From NCBI GenBank assembly GCA_900315525.1, contig OMZO01000007.1, positions 1 through 64,000 of the forward strand: a stretch of 64,000 nt of DNA, in the 5' to 3' direction. This document shows, one piece after another, positions 1 to 8,358 of the stretch. Numbering within the stretch: position 1 is the stretch's first letter; each line of letters begins with the position of its first letter. Source of the stretch: an uncultured Prevotella sp. (GTDB lineage Bacteria; Bacteroidota; Bacteroidia; Bacteroidales; Bacteroidaceae). Under the pieces are notes generated by a model, which worked only from the letters and a program-made list of their open reading frames with translations, did not search any database and had not been told where the DNA came from. The position numbers and the translations under genes were made by a program.

Positions 1-1
1 T

Positions 2-349
2 AAGGTTGATGCCATCCGCAAGTGCGATAAGGCATCTTTCTGTGTCATCGAGAAGGATGATATTCAGCCGGAGAAGTACACCACCTTCTTCCGTAGCGTG
101 ATTGCTTTCGGTAGAATCCAGATCATCGAGGATGAGGGAGGGACCCACGATGTTGATAATATCGTGGGAGGGTACCATGAGAAGTTAGAAGTAGCCCGTA
201 TGCTTGGCAATCGTTACAATCCAAATCAGGATGAAGCCCTGCAGAAAGAGATTGAAAGCGGCCTGTCTCGTATGCTGGCCATCCGCTTTGACATCGAACA
301 TCTGACAGGTAAAGAAGCAATAGAGTTAGTAAGACAGCATCAGAAATGA
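2..349 (+). CDS. Pyridoxamine 5'-phosphate oxidase-fold (NimA-like) protein, 5'-truncated by window edge
   Basis: The frame is open from base 2, so the start codon lies outside the window. The visible 115 residues read as the C-terminal two thirds of a small flavin-binding split-barrel protein of the PNPOx/NimA type: a strand run with CVIEKDDIQPEKY, then FFRSVIAFGRIQII, followed by a helical tail of about 50 residues. Such Bacteroidetes proteins are usually about 150-160 residues, so roughly 40 N-terminal residues are missing. Known members bind FMN or heme and some reduce nitroimidazoles; the substrate here cannot be told. Its TGA overlaps the ATG of the next small gene (ATGA at 346-349), suggesting a two-gene unit. 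Confidence 0.7.
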   Translation, partial: KVDAIRKCDKASFCVIEKDDIQPEKYTTFFRSVIAFGRIQIIEDEGGTHDVDNIVGGYHEKLEVARMLGNRYNPNQDEALQKEIESGLSRMLAIRFDIEHLTGKEAIELVRQHQK

Positions 350-574
350 CATTGCCCAAGTTCATAATAACGATGGATGGCGTTTTTCGCCTCGGTAAAC
401 CACATCATCCTCGATAGGGAATCATACGATTTTGGTCGGCCCAAATGGCATCTGCTGGAGGTATTGAAAGTCCCTTCAACCTATCGTGGTATGCGTATCA
501 TCTATAAATATGACGATGGCTTTCATGATGATTTCAATGTCAGCGAGGAACTGAAGATTGAGTATTATGACTGA
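346..574 (+). pseudogene. Small hypothetical protein gene, apparently frameshifted or internally deleted
   Basis: An ATG at 346 overlaps the stop of the previous gene and reads MTLPKFIITMDGVFRLGK before stopping at 415-417. A second frame, open from ATG 377 to 574 (65 residues), reads VNHIILDRESYDFGRPKWH and ends DFNVSEELKIEYYD. Both pieces look like consecutive parts of one protein, because a phrase such as MDGVFRLG is typical of a protein start and the second frame lacks one. My recollection of similar Bacteroidales proteins is that about 25 residues normally lie between the two pieces, which would make this a deletion scar with a frame change near 395-405. The downstream frame alone could still be a short expressed gene. 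Function unknown. Confidence 0.45.
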
Positions 575-723
575 TTCTGAATCCCAGGCACGATACGCTT
601 CACGTCGAGGTTTTGCTGGAACAGAACCTTATAGTCAGACTGCTTCTCCAAATTGGTTTCGACGAAGTATTTGAATTGTTCACTCAAATGCCTGATGGCT
701 GTAGATTGAGGAAAGAAAATCAT
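565..723 (-). CDS. Possible small ORF (52 aa), unknown
   Basis: On the minus strand an ATG at 723-721 opens a 52-residue frame to the TAA at 567-565. It begins MIFFPQSTAIRHLSEQFKYF and has a protein-like mix of charged and aromatic residues with no low-complexity stretch. It fills most of the gap between the small + strand gene and the phosphoesterase. It could be a short hypothetical protein or the tail of a decayed gene. No family is recognised and no promoter was seen. Confidence 0.22.
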   Translation of the reverse strand: MIFFPQSTAIRHLSEQFKYFVETNLEKQSDYKVLFQQNLDVKRIVPGIQNQS

Positions 724-736
724 TGTCAAGTAGAAT

Positions 737-2143
737 TCAGTGACTGACGATGACTTTCTGGCCGTTCTTCAGATAGATGCCAGGAAGCGTAGGAACACTG
801 TTCAGACGAACGCCCTGAAGCGTGTACCATACAGGCTGATCTGCAACAGGAGTCGTCGGCAACTGACGAATGGCCGTTGGTAATGCAGGCATGGTGATGG
901 TCAGTTCCCGGTCATCCACGACGTTGTCTTTCTCTTCTGGAGAGGGATAATCGCCCAGCATGCTCTGTATGACCTCATTGAAGCCTTCAGGGGCGATGCT
1001 AGCGAACTGTGACATCAGGGCAGAGCTGTCGCTTTGGGGTTCATTGCCTTCAGCATGAATGATGAAGATATCAGCGACGATGCTTGCTGCCAATGCGTTG
1101 ATGAAGCCGATTTCAGAGAATGTGAAGCGTTTGGTAGCCCAAGTCTCAACAGCCTGGTGGAGTCTTCCTTTAGCATACTCTCTGAAATTGGGTACTTCGT
1201 TGATTTCCGTCACGGATTTTGTAGAGATTTTTAGTCTGCTGAAGTCGTCGTTGAACGCCAGGACCCGATAGTCGCAGGGGTAGGCAATAGGTGAGCCTGT
1301 GCAGACATCGTAGATCTCCTGTCCCTGTGGGTTCGTATAGCGCGTGATATCAGATATGTGATAGTGCCCGGTCAGCATCACTTTCACCCCTGCAGCCATC
1401 AGTTGGTCGCGTATCTCCTCGTTATTGCTGACGACGGAATTCACATGTATCAATTCCTGTCCATAGATATGTGGCAGCAAGGCATGGTGCATCATGGCAA
1501 TGACCTGTTGGCCTTTGTCTTTGGCCTCTTTGGCTTTGGTGCACGCCCATGTCACGGCGTCTTCATCGACGGTGGCTGTCTGACCACTGTCGATACCTAT
1601 CAAGGTGAGTCCTGGCCATACCTCTGTGGCATAGGTCAGGGTAGTGCCATGCAACTCAGAGTCTTCTCCGTAGCCGAAATCCTTGTAATAATTTGAAAAC
1701 CTGCTCATTGAGGTGTATTTCGTATCTTCGGCTATGTTGTTTCTATAGGTTTTGGCGTTTGGTTGCCAGCCTCTGTCATGGTTGCCAGGAATGACGAATA
1801 CAGGGATGCCAGCGGATTCTATTTCTGTCAATTTATTTATTACATATTCATGACTCTCAATCTCTCCGTCTTTTGTCATGTCTCCCACAATCAGTAACAA
1901 ATCCGGCTTGTCGGTAATGATTTGGCTACACAACTTGTCAAAGACAGGTATACTATAATCCATCATGATTTTGGAATCTGCCAGGTATTCTTGCCATGCC
2001 AAGTTGTCAGGACTATCAAGCAACAATGGACTCATTACATGAATATCTGATAGAGTGTAGATCTTTTTGTCTGAGAATACTGGTACACTACAGATGAGCA
2101 GAATTGGCAGAATGATGAGATGTCTTATTTGAATTTTTTGCAT
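737..2143 (-). CDS. Secreted calcineurin-like metallophosphoesterase
   Basis: This 468-residue protein starts with a signal peptide (charged MQKIQIRH, then a hydrophobic run to about residue 23). The calcineurin-type metal motifs follow in order: SDIH (D33, H35), GDMTKDGE at about residue 90, GNHDRG at about 120, MMHHALL at about 215 and GHYHISD at about 258. Together these bind the dinuclear metal centre of phosphoesterases. The C-terminus carries a short beta-like tail, WYTLQGVRL followed by GIYLKNGQKVIV. This resembles tails on many Prevotella secreted proteins and may serve sorting or anchoring. Substrate unknown: a phosphomonoester, a diester or a nucleotide. It is transcribed divergently from the polysaccharide locus, so it probably belongs to the flanking chromosome. 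Confidence 0.85.
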   Translation of the reverse strand: MQKIQIRHLIILPILLICSVPVFSDKKIYTLSDIHVMSPLLLDSPDNLAWQEYLADSKIMMDYSIPVFDKLCSQIITDKPDLLLIVGDMTKDGEIESHEYVINKLTEIESAGIPVFVIPGNHDRGWQPNAKTYRNNIAEDTKYTSMSRFSNYYKDFGYGEDSELHGTTLTYATEVWPGLTLIGIDSGQTATVDEDAVTWACTKAKEAKDKGQQVIAMMHHALLPHIYGQELIHVNSVVSNNEEIRDQLMAAGVKVMLTGHYHISDITRYTNPQGQEIYDVCTGSPIAYPCDYRVLAFNDDFSRLKISTKSVTEINEVPNFREYAKGRLHQAVETWATKRFTFSEIGFINALAASIVADIFIIHAEGNEPQSDSSALMSQFASIAPEGFNEVIQSMLGDYPSPEEKDNVVDDRELTITMPALPTAIRQLPTTPVADQPVWYTLQGVRLNSVPTLPGIYLKNGQKVIVSH

Positions 2144-2163
2144 TATAATTCTTTTTTACGCTG

Positions 2164-2171
2164 CAAAAATA
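2164..2171 (-). promoter_or_regulatory. Possible -7 element for the phosphoesterase gene
   Basis: Read on the minus strand this is TATTTTTG, which fits the Bacteroidetes -7 consensus TAnnTTTG, 21 bases upstream of the ATG. No clear TTTG sits 19-21 bases further upstream, so the call is weak. Confidence 0.3.
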
Positions 2172-2250
2172 TCTGTTTTTGGAGAAGAAAAGATCTGTTT
2201 AACACTTTTTAATATGATAAATTTTTCAGCAAAATTATAATCATTTTCGC

Positions 2251-2279
2251 TTGATTGTCGATATTTCTTTGTACCTTTG
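2251..2279 (+). promoter_or_regulatory. Promoter of polysaccharide locus 1 (upxY operon)
   Basis: TTG at 2251-2253 and TACCTTTG at 2272-2279 are separated by 18 bases, close to the Bacteroidetes housekeeping sigma pattern. Transcription would start near 2286, leaving a leader of about 170 bases before the antiterminator gene. No inverted repeats of the kind that flank invertible capsule promoters in Bacteroides fragilis were seen beside it. Confidence 0.7.
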
Positions 2280-2286
2280 CGCCAAA

Positions 2287-2459
2287 TTTATCGTTCCCCA
2301 TCTTAAAAAGATGATTATTAAAGTCTTTGAGGAGATGGACTCGGTTCTGTGATGTCGCTGAATGTCAGTGCAATATGGAAACTGAAAAGGTTGAAATGGA
2401 TACTTTAGGTCGCTGTAGCCTTTGGCGCGGTGTCCCCCTCTTATATTTTGTATTTTGCG
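2287..2459 (+). promoter_or_regulatory. Long structured 5' leader upstream of upxY (candidate antitermination target)
   Basis: About 170 untranslated bases separate the predicted transcript start from the upxY ATG. A small hairpin CATCTT-AAA-AAGATG lies at 2299-2313. GGACTC lies at 2337-2342 and GGTGTCCCC at 2429-2437, followed by a T-rich run. The GGAC and GTCC blocks could pair at long range. The same two blocks in the same order occur in the leader at 26097-26298. Long leaders of Bacteroides capsule operons are known to be where UpxY proteins prevent premature termination; the pairing proposed here is inference. Confidence 0.45.
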
Positions 2460-3026
2460 ATGAATGAACCAACGCCAGACGTGCTTCACTGGTATCCTAT
2501 GCGGGTGACTTACTCTAGGGAACTTCAGACAAAATCTTTTCTGGAGAGTGTCGGTGTGGAATGTTTTATCCCAATGCGCTATGAACAAATAGATGGGCGT
2601 CACCCCCGTCATCAGGAACTGCGTCCTGCAATTCATAATCTCATTTTTGTGCATGCCTCACAGTCGCGAATTACAGAAATGAAGATGACACGTCGCGAGA
2701 TGGCACCCTTACGATATATGATGCGTCCAGTGCACGACGATAAAGGGCAGACGGTTCGCCATGAGATCATCGTCGTACCCGACCTCCAGATGGAAAATTT
2801 CATGCGCGTGGCTTCTGTAGCCGACGACCGCGTGTTCTTCATCGAGAACCTCGACTTTGCCGGTAAGCCCGGTCAGCGTGTGCGCGTGGTCGATGGCGAT
2901 TTTGCTGGGGTGGAGGGCATTATCAAACGGGTGAAGAAAAACAAGCGAGTAGTAGTTCAGATTGAGCATGTGGCAGCTGTGGCTATTGCCTTTTTGCCCT
3001 CGGTCTACCTCGAACCGATAGAATAA
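2460..3026 (+). CDS. UpxY-family transcription antiterminator (NusG-like), locus 1
   Basis: This NusG paralogue of 188 residues starts at ATG 2460; an in-frame GTG at 2430 is possible but would add residues not needed by the fold. The N-terminal NGN-type domain opens with the family hallmark WYPMRVTYSRE. The C-terminal KOW motif is visible as GQRVRVVDGDFAGVEGII, followed by a basic KRVKKNKRVVV stretch. In Bacteroides each capsule locus encodes its own UpxY, which travels with RNA polymerase and lets it pass terminators in the leader of that locus. Its place as first gene after a 170-base leader fits that role. A second UpxY at 23649 shares the same two landmarks. Confidence 0.93.
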   Translation: MNEPTPDVLHWYPMRVTYSRELQTKSFLESVGVECFIPMRYEQIDGRHPRHQELRPAIHNLIFVHASQSRITEMKMTRREMAPLRYMMRPVHDDKGQTVRHEIIVVPDLQMENFMRVASVADDRVFFIENLDFAGKPGQRVRVVDGDFAGVEGIIKRVKKNKRVVVQIEHVAAVAIAFLPSVYLEPIE

Positions 3027-3043
3027 TAATTGAATCAGAGATA

Positions 3044-4126
3044 ATGATTATGGAACAGACAACAAAATCTCAAGGTCCCACTTTCAACTTGATGAGGGCA
3101 TGGGAGGCAATAAAGAAACATAAGATGCTGTATTACAAGTTTGTCCCGGCGACATTGATGGTTACATGGCTTCTTACGTTGTGCTATCCAGACTATTACA
3201 AATGCAAAGTGACTTTGGTACCAGAGTCCAGCACTAGTTCTGCAAATTTGGGCGCATTGGCTTCTTTAGCCAGTTCTTTTGGTATGAATATTGGAGGAGG
3301 TGCAGCCAAAGATGCAGATGCCATCACTCCAATGTTATACCCTGATTTGATGAAATCACTCGATTTTGTCACTTCCTTGTTTGACATCAAAGTTAAACAA
3401 GAAGAAGACTCAATCGTTATGCCATATTATCTGTATCTGCGTGATTGTCAGCGTGAGCCTTTGTGGGACGAAGCTACGGATGCGTTTTGGAATCTAGTGC
3501 TTCCAGACGATGAGAAAAAGCCGATGAAAGAGGTTGATCCTTTTAAGCTGACAGGTGAACAGCGGAGTGTAATGGGGAGGATTATTTCGAAAGTAGTCTG
3601 TACGGTAGATAAGAAGACGGACGTCATCTCTATCGATGTTACTGACCAGGACCCATTGGTCGCTGCGACAGTAGCCGACTCGGTAAGAAACCGTTTACAA
3701 GCCTCGTTGACAGAATATCGCACGAAGAAAGCGCGTCATAATCTGGAATATGTCAAGATGCTGCACAAAGAGGCTAAGGTTAAGTATGATCGGGCTTGTG
3801 ATCTCTATGCCGATTTCATGGATTCCAATCGAGACATTGTGCTTGAGAGTGTGCGACTGAAGCAAACTCGCTTAGAGAATGAGATGCAGCTTTTGTATAA
3901 TAACTATAACGCCTTGAGCGCCCAGTTGTTGGCCGCTATGGCAAAGGTTCAGGAGGATACACCTGCTTTTACAACATTGGAGCGGGCTACAGTTCCCAGT
4001 AGGATTGCCGGTCCGCAACGAAAGCGAATCGTGATCTTCTTTACCCTACTTGCTTTTGTTGCCATTACTGTTTGGTCATTGTTTAAGGAAGGTGAGATAA
4101 AGCCATTATTCAAAGGCTTGAATTGA
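3044..4126 (+). CDS. Wzz-family polysaccharide chain-length determinant
   Basis: This is a 360-residue inner-membrane protein with the classic Wzz layout. An N-terminal membrane segment spans about residues 28-48. A periplasmic domain includes a glycine/alanine-rich stretch (LASLASSFGMNIGGG) near residue 75 and a long predicted coiled coil at about residues 215-300. A proline-rich motif leads into the C-terminal membrane segment (RIVIFFTLLAFVAI). It sets the length of the polymer made by the Wzy polymerase. No ATPase domain is attached; the kinase-type partner is the separate Wzc at 19439. The start is ATG 3044 or ATG 3050. A paralogue of the same length lies at 56257 and shares the MLYPDLM-like motif and the tail before the second membrane segment. 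Confidence 0.9.
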   Translation: MIMEQTTKSQGPTFNLMRAWEAIKKHKMLYYKFVPATLMVTWLLTLCYPDYYKCKVTLVPESSTSSANLGALASLASSFGMNIGGGAAKDADAITPMLYPDLMKSLDFVTSLFDIKVKQEEDSIVMPYYLYLRDCQREPLWDEATDAFWNLVLPDDEKKPMKEVDPFKLTGEQRSVMGRIISKVVCTVDKKTDVISIDVTDQDPLVAATVADSVRNRLQASLTEYRTKKARHNLEYVKMLHKEAKVKYDRACDLYADFMDSNRDIVLESVRLKQTRLENEMQLLYNNYNALSAQLLAAMAKVQEDTPAFTTLERATVPSRIAGPQRKRIVIFFTLLAFVAITVWSLFKEGEIKPLFKGLN

Positions 4127-4129
4127 AGT

Positions 4130-5413
4130 GTGGATACAATAACCGGAAACCAAATGTATGCGATGGCGGAGCGACTGTTCCCCATCTGTCGTAGTCTCAC
4201 AGGCGACGGCTTTCGTCAGTCCTTGGAGATGATCCGTGAGACCGTACCCGAGATACAGGTGTTCGAGGTGCCCACAGGCACGCAGGTCTTCGACTGGACC
4301 GTTCCCAAGGAGTGGAACATCCGTGGCGGCTGGATTCGTACGATGAAAGGCGAGACGGTCATCGATTTCCGTCAGAGCAACCTCCATGTGCTGGGTTATT
4401 CCCTGCCCATCCACCAGACAGTGAGTCGGGAAGAACTGCTCCAGCATGTCTATACACAACCCGACCAGCCCGACTGGATTCCCTATGTCACCTCCTATTA
4501 TAAGGAGCGTTGGGGCTTCTGTATGTCTGAACGACAGAAAGAGCAACTGACCGACGAGACCTATGAGGTCTGTATCGACAGCACGCTCGAGCCGGGGAAT
4601 CTGACCTATGGTGAACTGATCATCCCGGGTGAGACCGAGGATGAACTGTTCTTCTCGACCTACCTCTGCCATCCCTCTATGGCCAACAACGAACTCTCCG
4701 GCCCTTGTGTGCAGACGGCGCTCATCCAGTATGTGAAAAGCCTGCCGCGTCGTCGTTACACCTATCGTTTCGTGTTCATCCCCGAGACGATCGGTTCGAT
4801 CACCTATCTCAGTCGTCATCTGCCTCAGATGCAGCAGCATGTCAAAGCAGGCTTCGTACTGAGTTGTGTGGGTGACGACCGTACCTACTCGATGGTAGCC
4901 ACGAAATATGAGGATACGCTGGCCGACAGTGTGCTGACCAATGTCCTCCATTTCCATTATCCCGACTACATCCACTATTCCTTCATGAAACGGGCTTCCG
5001 ACGAACGGCAGTATGGATCGGCTGGTGCCGACCTCCCTGTCTGTGCCTTCTGTCGGAGCAAGTACCATGAATACCCGGAATACCACACCTCCGCCGACGA
5101 TCTATCCCTCATCAGTCCTGCGGGTCTGCAAGGGGCTTATGATGTGATGACGAAGGTGATCCGGGCCTTGGAACATAATGCCTGTTACCGCATGACCTGT
5201 CCTTGTGAGCCCCAGTTGGGCAAGCGAGGTCTCTATCCGACCATCAGTCAGAAAGGCACCTACGATGCAGTTCGCAATATGCAGAATTTCATCGCCTATG
5301 CCGATGGGCGCAACGACCTGATTGCGATGAGCAACATTATGCAGGTGCCTGTTGATGAGTTGATTGCCATCAAGGACAAACTGATCGAACACCAATTATT
5401 AACAGTAGAATAG
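4130..5413 (+). CDS. DUF4910 (M28-like, DUF2172-containing) aminopeptidase-type protein
   Basis: This is a protein of about 427 residues of a family often found inside polysaccharide clusters. Visible landmarks are SLTGDGFRQSL near the N-terminus, TYLCHPSMANNELSGP at about residue 183 and EYHTSADDLS at about residue 320. The His, Glu/Asp and His-Asp residues in these segments match the zinc-binding pattern of M28-type aminopeptidases. The C-terminal 80 residues form a winged-helix-like tail. The real substrate in sugar clusters is unknown; a role in trimming an amide or peptide-like substituent is conceivable. Translation starts at GTG 4130, four bases after the wzz stop; ATG 4154 is an alternative. 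Unusually GC-rich compared with the wzz gene before it. Confidence 0.8.
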   Translation: MDTITGNQMYAMAERLFPICRSLTGDGFRQSLEMIRETVPEIQVFEVPTGTQVFDWTVPKEWNIRGGWIRTMKGETVIDFRQSNLHVLGYSLPIHQTVSREELLQHVYTQPDQPDWIPYVTSYYKERWGFCMSERQKEQLTDETYEVCIDSTLEPGNLTYGELIIPGETEDELFFSTYLCHPSMANNELSGPCVQTALIQYVKSLPRRRYTYRFVFIPETIGSITYLSRHLPQMQQHVKAGFVLSCVGDDRTYSMVATKYEDTLADSVLTNVLHFHYPDYIHYSFMKRASDERQYGSAGADLPVCAFCRSKYHEYPEYHTSADDLSLISPAGLQGAYDVMTKVIRALEHNACYRMTCPCEPQLGKRGLYPTISQKGTYDAVRNMQNFIAYADGRNDLIAMSNIMQVPVDELIAIKDKLIEHQLLTVE

Positions 5414-5416
5414 GGG

Positions 5417-6835
5417 ATGTCAACCAGGAAAATCGTCACAAATACGGTCTATTATGGGGTCGTTCCCAAATTGTCGATGCTTCTGAGCATTGTTATGCTC
5501 CCATTGACGACTCCTTTCTTGACGACTTTTGATTATGGTATCTACGGTGTCCTGACCTCATACACAAGTCTCTTTGTGTCTATCGCGCCTTTGGGACTGC
5601 ATGTCCACTTGACGAATAGTTTCTTTGAGTTCCCGCGGCATTACAACCTCGTTTGGGGCCGTGTCTTGTTGATGATACTGTTGTCATCATTGTTCTTTGG
5701 GTTAGTGAATATTGTAATCTTGCTGTTCACGCTGCCCATGGGATTCTCCCTCGAGGGAATGGCGCTTTGTGTGGTGGGATCCATGCCGATTTTCCTGCTG
5801 GCAAACGGCCTTTTGGCACAGCATATATTTCCACTTGTCGAGCGACCCAGGCAGTTGGTCTTTACTAATCTTACGGGAGCCATATTGGGCATGCTCGTGT
5901 CTTTTGTGCTTATCTGGTGGTTCAGGCTTGGCTATTGGGGATTGATTTCTTCAGGATTCGTATCAACCATCTTCACCTTCACGGTTTTCGTGAAATATGT
6001 GTGGCATGGTTTCAATATTCGACCTATCTGGGACCATAACAGGCTTCGCGTGCGTAGGATGTTCCAGATTGCTTTGCCATTAGTACCTCATACTTTGGGA
6101 TTCGTGTTGTTGACGAGTTCTGCTCGTATTGTAATGAGCCAGTGTCAAGTCTCCTATGATGATATTGGACTCTTCAGTCATGGAGCAGCAATGGGCGATT
6201 ATGCGGTGGTCATCACTTCTGCCCTGGCCATGGCACTGATGCCACAGATTCAGCGGACATATCGTCAGGCAGACTTTTCAGCCTACAGACGACTGTATTT
6301 TCTCTGTCAGATGGTGGCATTGCTTACATCGTTCCTTATCTGTATCTGGATGCCAGAACTGTATGGCCTGCTCATTCGCAACGAGAGCCTGGCAAGGTCG
6401 TGTGATATCGCCAGTCTGCTCTGTTTTGCCAATGTGGTCTATTCGCTCTATGTGTTTATGAGTGCCCCGGCTTTCATCAAGAAGAATACAATGCAGCTAT
6501 TATGGTTGGTCTTTGTGCCAGGCATTCTCAATATTGTACTATGCTACACGTTTGTTCCGTTATATGGGTATCGTGCTGCCATCTGGTCCACCATCGTGTC
6601 TTACTGGAGTCAATTGATGATTCCCTTTGTGGTTGGCTATTACCGTAGGAGTGTCCATGAATGGTTGGGCAATCGCTGGTTGATTATCCTGGTCTTGATG
6701 GTCATTATAGCCGATCTGCTGATTGCCAATGAGGCTATGCAGCTTGCCATTTGGCTGAAACTATTTTTGACATTTCTTTCTGGGGGTCTGCTGGCGTTGT
6801 TTTACACCCGTACCCATTTAAGTCAATTGTTATAG
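5417..6835 (+). CDS. wzx: Wzx-type flippase (MOP superfamily), locus 1
   Basis: This 472-residue, very hydrophobic protein shows about 12-14 predicted membrane segments and starts four bases after the previous stop. The N-terminus (RKIVTNTVYYGVVPKLSMLL followed by PLTTPFLT) and the repeated paired helices are typical of oligosaccharide flippases of the multidrug/oligosaccharidyl-lipid/polysaccharide superfamily. It would move undecaprenyl-linked repeat units from the cytoplasmic to the periplasmic face of the inner membrane, where the Wzy polymerase at 11323 acts. The call rests on topology and context because Wzx sequences diverge widely. A second flippase lies at 40591. Confidence 0.87.
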   Translation: MSTRKIVTNTVYYGVVPKLSMLLSIVMLPLTTPFLTTFDYGIYGVLTSYTSLFVSIAPLGLHVHLTNSFFEFPRHYNLVWGRVLLMILLSSLFFGLVNIVILLFTLPMGFSLEGMALCVVGSMPIFLLANGLLAQHIFPLVERPRQLVFTNLTGAILGMLVSFVLIWWFRLGYWGLISSGFVSTIFTFTVFVKYVWHGFNIRPIWDHNRLRVRRMFQIALPLVPHTLGFVLLTSSARIVMSQCQVSYDDIGLFSHGAAMGDYAVVITSALAMALMPQIQRTYRQADFSAYRRLYFLCQMVALLTSFLICIWMPELYGLLIRNESLARSCDIASLLCFANVVYSLYVFMSAPAFIKKNTMQLLWLVFVPGILNIVLCYTFVPLYGYRAAIWSTIVSYWSQLMIPFVVGYYRRSVHEWLGNRWLIILVLMVIIADLLIANEAMQLAIWLKLFLTFLSGGLLALFYTRTHLSQLL

Positions 6836-6858
6836 GTCAGTTGTTTGTAAAGTTTTGA

Positions 6859-8358
6859 ATGAAAAAATTCTATTATAGCTCGTGTTCGTTGGAGGTACCG
6901 CATGCTGGTATCATGATGGATGATGTGATGATAAGTCGTAAACAGGGCGATATGGTTTATTGGGCTTATTGCAAAGATGCATTGTCCTCATGTTTTATGA
7001 ATCTAGACGGACATAAAAGTATCTGTAAGTTTTGCCATCGCATGTATAGAGAATACGAGAAACACTATCTGGAAGGGGTGACAATGATTCCCATCTCTCA
7101 TACAGACTTCAAGCACCAGCCGCGTCATTTTGATCTGAAGGATGCTGATGATGTAAAGGCTGTGAAGTATCGTGGCGTGCAAGTAGGCAGTTCTGTCTTG
7201 TCTATATATTATGATGTGACGCGTGATTTGGATATGCTGAATTTCAGTGGTTTCCTCACTTACGCAGTCCCTTTGATGGAAAGTCTTTGTGACTTTATTG
7301 ATTATGCTTACAAACTATTAGAGGAGATACAACCCGACCAGATATTGATTTATAATGGCCGTCTCTTCGAGAACCGTCTTTTTTACGACATAGCGAAAGC
7401 GAAAGACATCAGTTTTGTTTCGCTTGAGGGAATGGGCGGACGTGTGGAACCCTATAAGAAAATACGTTTCGAGGGTGACCTTCCGTTAAGTATTCCTCTT
7501 TTCGGCAGGATGATTGAGAACCTCTGGAAAGAGTCACCTCTCTCTGACGAGGAGAAGGAACGGCAGGCTTCTACCTATTACGAGAAACGTCGTCATGGTA
7601 TATTGATTGGAGACACGAAGGTCTATACCAAGGAGCAGCAGGACGGTTTGCTACCGGAGGGATTCCAGGCAGATAAGCGTAACTTTGCCATCTTCAATTC
7701 CTCGCAAGATGAGATTGAGGCACTGGGCGATGACTTTATGACAGGTCGTATCTTTGATACCCAGTATGAGGCCATTGCTTTCATGCTTGAACATGCAGAT
7801 GCTGATATTCATTTTTATCTGCGTATTCATCCTAATCTGAAGGGGGTGTCGCATAAGGATCACATGGAACTCTATGATTTGCGTAAATACGCCAACATTA
7901 CGGTGATTCCTCCTGAAAGCATTGTTAGCTCCTATGCACTGATGGATGCCTGCGAGAAAGTCATTACCTTTGGTTCCACTACAGGTGTGGAAGCAAGCTA
8001 TTGGGGCAAACCTTCCATCCTCGTGGGACGGGCCTATTACGAGATGACAGGGGCATGTTATCATGTACGTGACAAGGAGGAGTTGGTGCGTGACCTTAAT
8101 GACCATCTGGAACCGAAAGACAAACTTGGTGCCATTAAGTACGGCTATTTCCAAGTCGATCGTAAGTATTTGGTTGAGGAGAGTGATATCGATATTGACG
8201 TCAAGTATCGTCATCTGCGTTGGAATTTCTTCTCTACCTCTTATTTTAAGATAATGAACTCTAGCACGTTGTTCCAGATATATTACTTCTTCAGTTGTAT
8301 TCTGGGCGTGAAATTCTCAGAAAAAAGAATGCCTTTCCCATGGCCTGCTCGATCATGA
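6859..8358 (+). CDS. Putative GT-B glycosyltransferase / capsule biosynthesis protein with Cys-rich N-terminus
   Basis: This 499-residue soluble protein is a paralogue of the 500-residue protein at 39092. The N-terminal part has clustered cysteines (KSICKFCHRMY), like proteins in which a CxxC block precedes a GT-B fold. The C-terminal half carries FNSSQDE, FYLRIHPNLKG, IPPESIVSSYALMDAC and FGSTTGVEASYWGKP. These match the donor-site pattern shared by capsule transferases of the KpsS/LipB type and CDP-glycerol glycerophosphotransferases: HPN, then a Ser-x-Tyr-x-Leu helix, then GSTxGxE. It probably transfers a sugar or polyol phosphate to the growing repeat unit; the donor is unknown. In this locus it follows wzx, while its paralogue precedes wzx. 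Its stop overlaps the next start (ATGA). Confidence 0.6.
   Translation: MKKFYYSSCSLEVPHAGIMMDDVMISRKQGDMVYWAYCKDALSSCFMNLDGHKSICKFCHRMYREYEKHYLEGVTMIPISHTDFKHQPRHFDLKDADDVKAVKYRGVQVGSSVLSIYYDVTRDLDMLNFSGFLTYAVPLMESLCDFIDYAYKLLEEIQPDQILIYNGRLFENRLFYDIAKAKDISFVSLEGMGGRVEPYKKIRFEGDLPLSIPLFGRMIENLWKESPLSDEEKERQASTYYEKRRHGILIGDTKVYTKEQQDGLLPEGFQADKRNFAIFNSSQDEIEALGDDFMTGRIFDTQYEAIAFMLEHADADIHFYLRIHPNLKGVSHKDHMELYDLRKYANITVIPPESIVSSYALMDACEKVITFGSTTGVEASYWGKPSILVGRAYYEMTGACYHVRDKEELVRDLNDHLEPKDKLGAIKYGYFQVDRKYLVEESDIDIDVKYRHLRWNFFSTSYFKIMNSSTLFQIYYFFSCILGVKFSEKRMPFPWPARS

Noticed and set aside
2241-2300. Invertible promoter like those of Bacteroides fragilis capsule loci
   Set aside because: No inverted repeats flanking this promoter, nor those at 16888, 23612, 26058 or 53047, were visible, and no tyrosine recombinase gene is in the window.
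4106-5086. Minus-strand open frame of 326 codons opposite the DUF4910 gene
   Set aside because: Same antisense-shadow pattern; no promoter or start context, and the + strand gene has family motifs.
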